48,380 bases of DNA, taken from NCBI GenBank assembly GCA_002338505.1, contig DDIK01000088.1, forward strand, positions 785 through 49,164, in the 5' to 3' direction. The position numbers and the translations under genes were made by a program. This DNA is from Bacteriovorax sp. UBA1852. GTDB lineage: Bacteria > Bdellovibrionota > Bacteriovoracia > Bacteriovoracales > Bacteriovoracaceae. Of this stretch, positions 1-7,607 are shown in pieces; the stretch's first letter is position 1, and each line of letters begins with the position of its first letter. Below the pieces are notes generated by a model. It was given only the letters and a program-made list of their open reading frames with translations, was not told the DNA's origin and ran no database searches.

Positions 1-44
1 CACGCTTTCCAAGCGTGCGCCTTCGACCACTCGGCCAATCCTCC
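1..44 (-). tRNA. tRNA-Ser (anticodon GGA), 5' part only, runs off the left edge
   Basis: On the minus strand the sequence begins GGAGGATTGGCCGAGTGGTC, followed by the D-arm and a 5-bp anticodon stem (CACGC/GCGTG) around the loop TTGGAAA. The anticodon is therefore GGA, which reads serine UCC/UCU codons. GGCCGAGTGGTC is the usual D-arm of bacterial class II serine tRNAs. The variable arm, T-arm and acceptor 3' strand lie outside the window. A possible -10 (TACAAT) sits just upstream on the minus strand, with no convincing -35. Confidence 0.93.
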
Positions 45-139
45 AAAATGAGGTGTTATTGTACTAATATATTTGGAATATTCCTAGGAATTTGTGCATT
101 GAGCGTTCAATATCTAAAGCTTTTTAGTATAGTTTTTTA

Positions 140-1450
140 ATGCGTATTATTTATTTATATTTTTTCTTCTTCTTATTTTCATTAACCTCAGTTGCTGATG
201 AAGACTATATGTACTTTATGGTAGATAGCATCAATTTAAAGACTGACTTAAGTGAAGGTAAAGTTCTCTACGGTGAGACTGTCGCGAGCAAAATATATGT
301 CATGCTAGATGAGAATGAATTTGAAATTCTTGGCTCTCCTGATAGTCCTATTACAGCAGAGACATATCTTACTCCAAAGCGCCTTTACTTTGTTAAAGAT
401 GAGATTAAGTTTTCAACAACTCTTGAACCTACAAATATTCTCTATGGAATAGAGTCTTTAGAGGCTGATGATGCGGAGATAGAGCTATCAAGTCGTGAGA
501 TTCTTATCGAAGGTAAGATGCTTGAAGCACTTATGCAGGACACGAGCTTTCTTATTCAAAATATTTCAATGAAGTGTCTTACTTCAGAGTTTACAACTGA
601 TGTCGATATCGCATGTTTGAAAAATGTATCAATCAAGCCATTTGAAAGTGAGTTTGGTTTCTTGCGTATTAGTGACTTTGCGCTTGGTACTTATGAAATA
701 GAGATGAAGACAGATGATCTCTATATTAAGGACGAGGAACTTTATATTGCTGCCAAAGAATTACTTGGAAGCGTGGAAGGTGGACAGATAAGTTTCTTTG
801 ATGGCTACCTGAAGTGCTATAAGGACCCAACGATATTAGATCTCGATATTCAAAAAATTGTTAATGGTTGTCTCGAATTATCTCACTTATCAGCAAATAG
901 GGTTTCATTTAAGAGAAGCGCTCTTGATTTCACCGTCAGTAAGGGAGATGTCATTTTAAATGATTCTGGCTTATCAATTATGGCCGAAAAGGGTGTATTT
1001 AATAATGGGGATGGAAATACGCTTGTTGAAAAAATAGAGTTTAATTGTGGACGACTAGATATTGATATTAATAATCCAAATCCTTTTGCAATTATGAATG
1101 GATGCTTAAAGAGGTCTCATTTATTTATTGAGAGGTTCATCAATGAATCGGAAAGCTATAAGAATTTAGAAGAAGGCTTGTTAGATATCAATGACTTCAA
1201 GAAGTTTAAGTTAGAAGTAAATGATAGTAACTTCAAAATTAAAACTAAAGTTAAGGTTGTTGGTCGGGTTTCTGTTAAGATTGAAGGTAATGCGTTGCTA
1301 GATCAGGCTTCAAAGGAGCTAAAGCTTACAATAACAAGAGCTTCTATTGCGGGAATACCAGCTAGGCCTTTGGCACTTTATATCATTGAGAGCTTCCTTG
1401 ATAACGATATGATAATAATTGATGGAAACACAATCACGATTAAACTCTAG
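140..1450 (+). CDS. Exported protein of unknown function with three Cys-pair repeats
   Basis: A 436-residue protein with an N-terminal hydrophobic stretch (about residues 3-18) ending TSVADED, which reads as a Sec signal peptide for export to the periplasm. The mature part is beta-rich and contains three related units. Each unit has a Cys, 12-17 residues with an alternating pattern such as LDLDI or LDIDI, then Cys-Leu. Units two and three both end NGCL followed by a SHL tripeptide. Disulfide bonding within each unit is inferred. The last ~90 residues (KVKVVGRVSVKIEGN onward) look like an amphipathic beta-barrel or BPI-like lipid-binding strand region, but I cannot place it in a named family. 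No clear Shine-Dalgarno site precedes the ATG. It stands alone ahead of the SRP RNA promoter. Confidence 0.7.
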   Translation: MRIIYLYFFFFLFSLTSVADEDYMYFMVDSINLKTDLSEGKVLYGETVASKIYVMLDENEFEILGSPDSPITAETYLTPKRLYFVKDEIKFSTTLEPTNILYGIESLEADDAEIELSSREILIEGKMLEALMQDTSFLIQNISMKCLTSEFTTDVDIACLKNVSIKPFESEFGFLRISDFALGTYEIEMKTDDLYIKDEELYIAAKELLGSVEGGQISFFDGYLKCYKDPTILDLDIQKIVNGCLELSHLSANRVSFKRSALDFTVSKGDVILNDSGLSIMAEKGVFNNGDGNTLVEKIEFNCGRLDIDINNPNPFAIMNGCLKRSHLFIERFINESESYKNLEEGLLDINDFKKFKLEVNDSNFKIKTKVKVVGRVSVKIEGNALLDQASKELKLTITRASIAGIPARPLALYIIESFLDNDMIIIDGNTITIKL

Positions 1451-1453
1451 CTA

Positions 1454-1482
1454 TTGCATTTTTACTTCTTAAATACTATTAT
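1454..1482 (+). promoter_or_regulatory. Sigma-70-type promoter of the SRP RNA gene
   Basis: TTGCAT (1454-1459), a 17-base spacer and TATTAT (1477-1482) match the -35 and -10 consensus at 4/6 and 5/6 positions. The predicted start, 6-7 bases downstream, falls at about 1488, where the terminal helix of the SRP RNA begins. The agreement of spacing and RNA end makes this call stronger than the box match alone. Confidence 0.7.
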
Positions 1483-1486
1483 GCGT

Positions 1487-1585
1487 GAGGTAGCCGGCTT
1501 AGCAAATGTGTGCGAGGTGAACTCCGCCAGGTCGGGAACGAAGCAACGGTAGCTTTTGCTGCATTGTGTTTTGTTCGGCTGCCCC
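1487..1585 (+). ncRNA. ffs: 4.5S signal recognition particle RNA (small bacterial type)
   Basis: The apical domain that binds Ffh is plain: GGTGAACTCCGCCAGGTC, a GGAA tetraloop, then GAAGCAACGGTAGC. The base pairs closing the tetraloop are G-C then C-G, swapped against the commonest sequence but still paired. The ends GAGGTAGCCG (1487-1496) and CGGCTGCCCC (1576-1585) form the terminal helix with one mismatch. A short T tract (1586-1589) follows and may end transcription. The RNA is about 99 nt, without an Alu domain. It acts with Ffh and FtsY in co-translational membrane targeting. Lying just upstream of dnaX is a common arrangement. Confidence 0.95.
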
Positions 1586-1593
1586 TTTTATAT

Positions 1594-1621
1594 AGCGTTA
1601 TTTCGTTTGCCTAGTAACGCT
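1594..1621 (+). repeat. Inverted repeat between ffs and dnaX
   Basis: AGCGTTA (1594-1600) and TAACGCT (1615-1621) are perfect 7-bp inverted arms around a 14-base loop. No T tract follows, so it is a poor intrinsic terminator. It may be an operator, or a leader hairpin for dnaX, whose own promoter is not obvious. Confidence 0.4.
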
Positions 1622-1675
1622 TAATCCATTAAATTAATGACTAGCCTTTTAGATGAATTCAACTAATGGAGCACC

Positions 1676-3433
1676 ATGTCTTATCAGGTTCTCGCCAGAA
1701 AATGGCGTCCTAAGAAATTCGAAGATGTTGTAGGTCAAGAACATATAACTCGATCACTTCAAAACTCTTTAAAAGAAAAAAAGATAGGGCATGCTTATAT
1801 CTTTTCTGGAACAAGAGGGATTGGGAAAACATCTGTAGCACGAATTTTTGCAAAGGCCTTAAGGTGTAGTGCAAAGCTAGAGGGTTGTAACCCTTGTGGC
1901 TCATGTGATTCTTGTCAGGATTTTGAGACAACAAGCTCGATGAATGTCATTGAAATTGACGGTGCAAGTAATAATAGTGTCGATAATGTTAGAGATCTCA
2001 TCGGTAATGTTCAGTATCTGCCTTCCAGCGGAGAATATAAAGTTTATATAATTGATGAAGTGCATATGCTTTCGACAAGTGCATTCAATGCACTTTTAAA
2101 GACTCTTGAAGAACCACCTGAGCATGCGATCTTTCTCATGGCGACTACGGAACCTAATAAGCTTTTAGGAACAGTTCTATCTCGTTGTCAGAGATTTGAG
2201 TTTAGGAATGCTTCTGTCGAAGATCTCTCATCTCATATAAAGAAAATCTCAGATATTGAAGGCATAAAGTTTGAGGATGAGAAACTCATTGGAAAACTTG
2301 CTCAGCTTGGTAATGGATCTTTTAGAGATACGCTTTCTCTCCTAGACCAAGTTTTAAGCTTTTCACTTGATCAAAATGTAACTGACGATGTCTTTTCTAG
2401 GGCTTTGGGAGTGGCAAAGACAGAAACAGTGAAGTCTATAATCTCTGGAATAGTTAACGGAGATACAAAACTTCTCTCAGACTCTTATAGAGATGCTTTG
2501 TCATATAATACGTCTCTAGAAAATATTGTTAAATCAATCTTGGATGCAACCTTTTCAATTATTATGGCGAAGGACATTAATAGATACCAAGTTGTGGAAG
2601 ACTATATCTCACAGGAAGACTTCGCGAGATTAACAAGATCTGAGGCCTACTGGATATATGAAGTCCTAGCTCAAGATCTTACATGGTCTCTTGAGTCACT
2701 GATGCCAGAAAATACAACAGAGATAGTTTTTAGAAAAATTGCTTTAAGAAATGATTTCATTTCACAATCAAAAAATGAAACACCGCAAGCAGTGGAAGAG
2801 ATAGAAAAAAAAAGTGAAAAAATAGATATACCTGTAGTCTCAGCACCAGTTGAAAACAAAGTCGAAGAAAAAGAAGAAGAAATAAAAGTTGAATCTGAAG
2901 ATGAAGCTAAAGTAGAAGTTGAGATCGAGGTCAAAGCAGAAGCCGAGGTCGAACAGCCAGCTCAGGTTCAACCAGAGAGTGTCGTAAGTGTGGAACATGA
3001 TAAAACATGGGAAGGGTTTTGTGCATATCTCTTTTCAAGTTCGCCAGCGAGTGCCTCTAACTTAGAGCAAGGAAATCTCGTCAGACCTATTATGCTGTCT
3101 GAAAGTTCCCTTGTTATTGATCTTGGTTTTCCAGAAAGTGCGAAGGTTTTCTATGACTATTTAAATGAGCCAGAATCCTATGATAAGCTCAAAGGAAATC
3201 TATCAAAGTTCTTTAAATTAGAGCCTGAGCAAATTGAATGCAATTTAACTCTTGTTGAAAAAGAAAGAGCTGCAAGTGAGAACTTTAAATCAAAAGTTGA
3301 AATAAAAGTAGAAGAAGAAAAATTGAATGATATGGAGACAGAGGAGAAGATATCTAATGATCCAATCATTCAACATGCACAAAGTATATTTAGTACTAAG
3401 ATTGATAAAGTAAGATTGAATAAAAATAATTAG
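1676..3433 (+). CDS. dnaX: DNA polymerase III subunits tau/gamma
   Basis: The 585-residue clamp-loader ATPase loads the sliding clamp and holds the polymerase cores together at the fork. The Walker A motif GTRGIGKT is at residues 45-52. The Zn-binding cysteines are at 64, 71, 74, 77 and 80 (four of them expected to be ligands), and a Walker B IIDEVHML is near 130. The sensor/arginine-finger stretch SRCQRFEF follows. The AAA+ and collar domains end near residue 370. A Glu/Lys/Val-rich linker (about 375-445) leads to a divergent tau-specific C-terminal domain. GGAGC six bases before the ATG is the ribosome site. It heads a dnaX-ybaB-recR-mglB-mglA run. A nine-A run at codons 377-380 could yield a truncated gamma form (separate entry). 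Confidence 0.97.
   Translation: MSYQVLARKWRPKKFEDVVGQEHITRSLQNSLKEKKIGHAYIFSGTRGIGKTSVARIFAKALRCSAKLEGCNPCGSCDSCQDFETTSSMNVIEIDGASNNSVDNVRDLIGNVQYLPSSGEYKVYIIDEVHMLSTSAFNALLKTLEEPPEHAIFLMATTEPNKLLGTVLSRCQRFEFRNASVEDLSSHIKKISDIEGIKFEDEKLIGKLAQLGNGSFRDTLSLLDQVLSFSLDQNVTDDVFSRALGVAKTETVKSIISGIVNGDTKLLSDSYRDALSYNTSLENIVKSILDATFSIIMAKDINRYQVVEDYISQEDFARLTRSEAYWIYEVLAQDLTWSLESLMPENTTEIVFRKIALRNDFISQSKNETPQAVEEIEKKSEKIDIPVVSAPVENKVEEKEEEIKVESEDEAKVEVEIEVKAEAEVEQPAQVQPESVVSVEHDKTWEGFCAYLFSSSPASASNLEQGNLVRPIMLSESSLVIDLGFPESAKVFYDYLNEPESYDKLKGNLSKFFKLEPEQIECNLTLVEKERAASENFKSKVEIKVEEEKLNDMETEEKISNDPIIQHAQSIFSTKIDKVRLNKNN
2805..2813 (+). promoter_or_regulatory. A9 slippery run in dnaX, candidate site for making the gamma subunit
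   Basis: The in-frame codons are GAA AAA AAA AGT, giving nine consecutive A residues at codons 377-380, just after the clamp-loader core. One extra A, or a -1 ribosomal slip, reads AAG TGA and stops. One A fewer reads GTG AAA AAA TAG and stops. Either event gives a protein of about 380 residues that keeps the ATPase and collar domains and loses the tau tail. Thermus dnaX makes gamma by transcriptional slippage on an A9 run, while E. coli uses A AAA AAG frameshifting. No strong downstream hairpin is visible, which favours polymerase slippage. Confidence 0.6.
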
Positions 3434-3441
3434 GAGTAACT

Positions 3442-3756
3442 ATGGCAAAGGGAATGAATAACCTGATGAGACAAGCGCAAATGATGCAACAGAAGATTTC
3501 TGTTCTTCAAAAAGAACTTGAGTCTCGTGAACTAGATGTTTCATCTGGTGGTGGAGCTGTGAAAATTAAAATTAATGGTAAGCAAGAAATACTTGAATTG
3601 AAACTTGATCCTGAGGCCGTTGATCCAAATGATATTGAAACACTCGAAGAGATTCTTTTAACAGGTGTTAATCAAGCTGTTAAAGAATCACAAGACATGG
3701 TTTCAACTGCAATGAATAAAGTGACTGGCGGAATGAATGTGCCAGGCTTATTTTAG
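3442..3756 (+). CDS. ybaB: YbaB/EbfC family nucleoid-associated protein
   Basis: The 104-residue protein has the family layout: an N-terminal helix rich in Met and Gln (residues 1-25), a sheet segment with SGGGAVKIKINGK, and a C-terminal helix ending in NKVTGGMNVPG. The family forms tweezer-like dimers that bind DNA. Its usual place between dnaX and recR supports the call. The ribosome site TAGGAG precedes the ATG, 8 bases after dnaX ends, so the genes are co-transcribed. Confidence 0.95.
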   Translation: MAKGMNNLMRQAQMMQQKISVLQKELESRELDVSSGGGAVKIKINGKQEILELKLDPEAVDPNDIETLEEILLTGVNQAVKESQDMVSTAMNKVTGGMNVPGLF

Positions 3757-3768
3757 GAATAGGATTTA

Positions 3769-4362
3769 ATGAAGCTTCCTGAGAAATTACTAAATGCTCA
3801 AGAGATGTTTTCAAAAGTACCTGGAATTGGTGAGAAAACAGCTCTAAGAAACGTTATTAATTTAACAAAGTGGACCAAGGATGACCTCCTTGCATTTTCT
3901 GCTGCGATAAATGACATGACGACAATTAATAATTGTGAAGAGTGTGGAGCATTCTCAGATGAGGAGCTATGTTCAATATGTACTGATGTTCATAGAGTTA
4001 GTAGTGAGCAAATGTGTGTCGTTGAGGGAATTACTGACTGCTTAGCAATTGAGCGAAGTGGAGAGTATCGAGGTCTCTATCATATTTTAGGCGGAGTTTT
4101 AAATCCTCTTATGGGTGTAGGCCCGGAGAGTTTAAGATTACAAAAGCTTGCGACAAGAATTGTAGAGAAAAATGTCACCAATGTAATTCTTGCAATCAGT
4201 CCCTCTGTTGAAGGAGATGTGACTTGTAATTATATCAAGGAACTACTACCTGAATCAGTTGAGGTGACAAGAATTGGTTTTGGGATACCTATGGGTGGAA
4301 ACCTAGAGTATCTTGATTCGATGACAATTTCTAAAGCACTAGAAAATAAAAAGAGAATGTAA
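3769..4362 (+). CDS. recR: Recombination mediator protein RecR
   Basis: The 197-residue protein carries a helix-hairpin-helix near residues 15-30 (KVPGIGEKTA), a four-Cys zinc finger (CEECGAF...LCSIC, near 57-72), and a Toprim domain beginning MCVVEG with the GVLNPLMGVGPESL segment. RecR works with RecO and RecF to load RecA on gapped DNA. Length and domain order match the family. It lies 12 bases after ybaB, with GGAATAGGA as the ribosome site. Confidence 0.96.
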   Translation: MKLPEKLLNAQEMFSKVPGIGEKTALRNVINLTKWTKDDLLAFSAAINDMTTINNCEECGAFSDEELCSICTDVHRVSSEQMCVVEGITDCLAIERSGEYRGLYHILGGVLNPLMGVGPESLRLQKLATRIVEKNVTNVILAISPSVEGDVTCNYIKELLPESVEVTRIGFGIPMGGNLEYLDSMTISKALENKKRM

Positions 4363-4366
4363 GAGT

Positions 4367-4840
4367 ATGGATCAAATATTAAGAGACTTTTTTAATTCGA
4401 GGAATCTTGATAACTTTTTATCAAGTGGCGCAATTATTGTTTCAAGACCTGATGGAATTCCTTTAATCTCATATGAAGTGGGTGATAAGGGCTGGGAAGA
4501 AAATTCTCTAAGTGCTTTGGCCGCAGCCTCTTGGCAGGCCGCAGAGAGTATCGTTAAAGTCTTTGGCTCGATGAGCTCTGATGATTATAGATTCTCATTT
4601 GATACAACAAGTTCAGGTTTTTATATTTTAAAGCTTAATACATCTGACGATCTTATTATTTCCTATATCTACAACGATCAAGAAAATCCAGGAAAAGCAA
4701 AATCTCTTTTTAGAGGACTTAAGGATAGTCTAGAGAGCTATCTCTTAGAAAATAAAGAAGCGACATCGAATGATACCTTTCTATTTGATGAAATCTCAGA
4801 TGATGAGGTTGATGAGCTTTTTATGGGTGTAGTAGGTTAG
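4367..4840 (+). CDS. Roadblock/LC7 domain protein, probable MglB-like regulator of the adjacent GTPase
   Basis: The 157-residue protein has a Roadblock/LC7-like central region: an opening strand with SGAIIVSRPDGIPLIS, a helix rich in Ala with SALAAASWQAAESI, and alternating strands such as YILKLN and DLIISYIY. An acidic tail (DEISDDEVDELF) follows. In Myxococcus, MglB dimers of this fold are the GAP of the polarity GTPase MglA. The next gene, three bases downstream, is an MglA-type GTPase, so a GAP or co-regulator role is inferred. Sequence similarity to MglB itself cannot be measured here. Confidence 0.8.
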   Translation: MDQILRDFFNSRNLDNFLSSGAIIVSRPDGIPLISYEVGDKGWEENSLSALAAASWQAAESIVKVFGSMSSDDYRFSFDTTSSGFYILKLNTSDDLIISYIYNDQENPGKAKSLFRGLKDSLESYLLENKEATSNDTFLFDEISDDEVDELFMGVVG

Positions 4841-4843
4841 ATT

Positions 4844-5437
4844 ATGTCTTTTGTTAATTACAATACTAAAGAAATTAATTGCAAGATAGTCTACTACGGG
4901 CCTGGGCTTGGTGGAAAAACAACCAATCTGCAATATATTTATAAGAAGACTACTGGTGGCGCCAAGGGTGAGATGGTTAGTCTTGATACAGAGAACGAAA
5001 GAACAATATTCTTTGATTTCCTCCCGTTAGATCTCGGAGAAATTCGAGGCTTTAAAACAAGGTTTCACTTATATACTGTTCCCGGGCAGGTATTCTACGA
5101 ATCTTCTCGAAAGCTTATTTTGAGAGGGGTTGATGGGATTGTGTTTGTAGCAGATAGTCAGCTTGAGAGAATGGAAGCAAATATTGAGAGCTTAAAAAGT
5201 CTTGAAATAAATCTCAAAGAACAAGGTTATGATATTGAAAATATCCCAATTGTTTTTCAGTGGAATAAGAGAGACTTACCAAATATTGCTTCGAGTGAAG
5301 ATATTGGAGAGACACTTAATAGTCTCGGCAAGCCGTCATTTGATTCGATTGCATATAAAGGTAATGGAGTTTTCGAAACTCTTAAGGCCATAAGTAAATT
5401 AGTTCTTTTAAATCTTAAAGGTGGTCTGAACTCTTAG
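4844..5437 (+). CDS. mglA: MglA-type small Ras-like GTPase
   Basis: The 197-residue GTPase has a P-loop GPGLGGKTT at residues 19-27 with NLQYIY after it, which is typical of MglA. The switch region has TVPGQVFY, where Ras-type proteins have DTAGQ, and the guanine motif is NKRDLPN. MglA sets cell polarity and switches motility poles in Myxococcus; in Bdellovibrio an MglA homologue is needed for efficient prey invasion. Coupling to the Roadblock gene supports a GTPase/regulator pair. Its last 23 bases overlap the 3' end of the convergent hydrolase gene. Confidence 0.93.
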   Translation: MSFVNYNTKEINCKIVYYGPGLGGKTTNLQYIYKKTTGGAKGEMVSLDTENERTIFFDFLPLDLGEIRGFKTRFHLYTVPGQVFYESSRKLILRGVDGIVFVADSQLERMEANIESLKSLEINLKEQGYDIENIPIVFQWNKRDLPNIASSEDIGETLNSLGKPSFDSIAYKGNGVFETLKAISKLVLLNLKGGLNS

Positions 5438-6668
5438 TTTTAGAGAGTAAGCCTTTATAGTCTAAGTAGATAATAAGTGATTCAATGAGTGCTTCTTGGC
5501 AAAAGAAGCTTGATCTTAAACCTACAAGATGATGACCTTCATGAATTCCGAGGTTTAATGCTTCCTTAAAATATTTTGGAAATAACGAGTTTGAGGTATC
5601 AACAACGCCGTCATTCTTTGACGTTGATTGAAATAACATTTTTGTAAATATCATCCAGAAGTGACTTTCATACCATTCACTTCTAAAGCCAAGCGCAGTG
5701 TAGAATATATTCTTTGGTAGGTTCTCGTAGTTATTTCTAAGCCACGGTCTTTGATAAGTTGAGGAGATCGACTTTTGGAATTCTTTCGCCATAATGTCCC
5801 TCGTTTGGGATAGGAGGCGATATACTTTTGTTTGTGAAAAATTATGAACACCATTTAAAATCTTAAATAGATTATGATTGAGGTGATCGGAGCCCATGAT
5901 AGGACTCGCTATAGTGGAGAGACCAATAATGTGATCTTTTGCAAATTTGTTATTAGCTGCAAGAAAGTGAAGTGAGTCTAGGCCACCTTTAGAAAAAGAT
6001 ACAAGCCAGAGTTTTTCATTCTTATTTTTTGAGACGTAGGAACTTAGTTGCTTTTCTAAAAGTTTTGCATTGAACTTCGATGATTTAAATCCATTTACAT
6101 CTGGAGCATAGAATTTTATCCCATACTTCTTATCCATATGAATTGCGGCTCTTTCAAAAGCTGCACTTGAGAATAACTCATTGAAGACACCAGAAATTAA
6201 TACAATTGTTGCATCTATTTTAGGAACTTCTAAAAGTGATTTATGGTCAGGAAAGTAGTGTGAGTATTCCATTTCATTAAATATGACTTCAAATATCTCT
6301 TCATCACTAAATTCTTCAATTTTTTCTTTTTGGGCAAGCGCTTTAATTATTTTGTACTGGCTTCGAGACAGTTCCTGCTTATCGCCTGATTGAGTAAAGT
6401 TCATTGATGAAAGAAGAAACTTATATGTTGTCCTGCTTATCCAGACACCTGAATTTAGCAGATTTCGAAGGAGGTATATAACTTCTTTTGGACTTGGGTT
6501 TTCTTTAAGTAGGTTAAAACGTTCAAGAAGGTCTTCTTTTGAAATAGTCCTAGCAATATGTAAGTGACTCTTAGATCTAAACAGATTTGAGCGATACTGT
6601 GTGGCCTTAGACTTAAGCTTGTCCACACGATCGTAAAACTTACTATTAAGTTTGAGATGCTTATCCAA
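5415..6668 (-). CDS. Alpha/beta-hydrolase-like protein, substrate unknown
   Basis: The 417-residue protein has the hydrolase pattern in its second half: a strand with TIVLISGVFNEL near 154-165, a nucleophile elbow SFSKG with Ser226, an acidic loop NDGVVDTSN, and a late His in LGIHEGHH. The elbow has Ser in place of the first Gly of GxSxG. The first ~140 residues are helical and match nothing I recognise. No signal peptide is seen, so it is likely cytosolic. The start is a TTG, supported by a GAGGAA ribosome site six bases away. The gene is monocistronic and converges on mglA with a 23-base overlap. Lipase, esterase or acyltransferase activity is possible. Confidence 0.72.
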   Translation of the reverse strand: MDKHLKLNSKFYDRVDKLKSKATQYRSNLFRSKSHLHIARTISKEDLLERFNLLKENPSPKEVIYLLRNLLNSGVWISRTTYKFLLSSMNFTQSGDKQELSRSQYKIIKALAQKEKIEEFSDEEIFEVIFNEMEYSHYFPDHKSLLEVPKIDATIVLISGVFNELFSSAAFERAAIHMDKKYGIKFYAPDVNGFKSSKFNAKLLEKQLSSYVSKNKNEKLWLVSFSKGGLDSLHFLAANNKFAKDHIIGLSTIASPIMGSDHLNHNLFKILNGVHNFSQTKVYRLLSQTRDIMAKEFQKSISSTYQRPWLRNNYENLPKNIFYTALGFRSEWYESHFWMIFTKMLFQSTSKNDGVVDTSNSLFPKYFKEALNLGIHEGHHLVGLRSSFFCQEALIESLIIYLDYKGLLSKTKSSDHL

Positions 6669-6733
6669 AAAGATTCCTCATTTTCTTGAAACTAGGTGTC
6701 GTAAAGAGTAAAATTTTGTCATTAATACTAAAG

Positions 6734-6752
6734 TCTCGTCAAGTAAACGAGA
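6734..6752 (+). promoter_or_regulatory. Short inverted repeat in the mtnP leader
   Basis: TCTCGT (6734-6739) and ACGAGA (6747-6752) form a 6-bp stem with a 7-base loop, ending 15 bases before the mtnP start codon. There is no T tract and no SAM-riboswitch core, so it could be an operator or a leader hairpin. The promoter for the large downstream cluster must lie at or upstream of here. Confidence 0.35.
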
Positions 6753-6767
6753 TCAATTGGGGTAGAG

Positions 6768-7607
6768 ATGGGAAATATCGCTGTTATTGGTGGAAGTGGA
6801 GTTTATAGCTTAGATAGTATTGAAATCATTAAGGAGCATGACGTTGAAACACCCTTTGGGAAGCCTTCTGATAGTGTCATAGAGGCCAAGTTAGACGGGA
6901 AGATTTTCTTTTTCCTAGCAAGACATGCAAGAGGTCATAAGATTCTCCCCCATGAAGTAAACTATCGCGCAAATCTCTATGCTCTAAAGTCTTTAGGTGT
7001 TGATGTTGTTGTATCAGTTTCAGCTGTAGGTTCTCTTAAAGACGAGCATGCGCCAACTGACTTTGTCCTTCCTGATCAATTTATTGACTGGACTAAGGGA
7101 AAGAGAGAGAGAACTTTCTTTGGCGAGGGTGTAGTTGCTCATATCTCAAGCGCTTATCCTATTGAGAAGGTCTTACAAGATAGAATTTATAAAACTTGTG
7201 AAAATCTAGACTTGCAAGCACATAAGGGTGGAACATACATCTGTATTGAGGGGCCTCAATTTTCTTCAAGAGCAGAATCAAATTTATATCGCTCTTTTGG
7301 GGCCGATGTTATCGGTATGACGAATGTTCCTGAGGCTTATTTGGCAAAGGAAGCTGGGATTGCATACGCAACAATTGCTATGGTTACTGATTATGACTGT
7401 TGGAAAGAAGAGCATTGTACGGTTGAAGAAATTATGAAAGTGATGGGACAAAATAATACGAAAGCTCAAAAAGTTCTGGCTAAACTATTGCCAGATCTTG
7501 CAACAAATCCAATATCGTTTGAAAAAGAAAATAGATTTGGTGTTATGACACCTCTAGATTCAATGCCCGATTCTCAGAGGCAGTGGGTTGAGGTTCTTTT
7601 AAAATAA
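6768..7607 (+). CDS. mtnP: S-methyl-5'-thioadenosine phosphorylase
   Basis: The 279-residue protein starts with GGSGVY, the phosphate-binding loop of the PNP/MTAP family. It has RHARGHKILPHEVNYRAN, which matches the MTAP form of this motif. IGMTNVPEAYLAKEAG and VTDYDCW are also MTA-phosphorylase signatures. It cleaves methylthioadenosine (from polyamine and homoserine-lactone metabolism) with phosphate to adenine and methylthioribose-1-phosphate. The stop codon overlaps the rsmH start (TAATG), so mtnP is translationally coupled to the cell-division cluster, where mraZ would normally stand. GGGGTAGAG serves as the ribosome site. Confidence 0.93.
   Translation: MGNIAVIGGSGVYSLDSIEIIKEHDVETPFGKPSDSVIEAKLDGKIFFFLARHARGHKILPHEVNYRANLYALKSLGVDVVVSVSAVGSLKDEHAPTDFVLPDQFIDWTKGKRERTFFGEGVVAHISSAYPIEKVLQDRIYKTCENLDLQAHKGGTYICIEGPQFSSRAESNLYRSFGADVIGMTNVPEAYLAKEAGIAYATIAMVTDYDCWKEEHCTVEEIMKVMGQNNTKAQKVLAKLLPDLATNPISFEKENRFGVMTPLDSMPDSQRQWVEVLLK

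Noticed and set aside
2671..2934. Minus-strand open frame within dnaX rich in Ser and Thr
   Set aside because: It is the mirror of the Glu/Lys linker codons (GAA/AAA read as TTC/TTT) and has no ribosome site or family resemblance.
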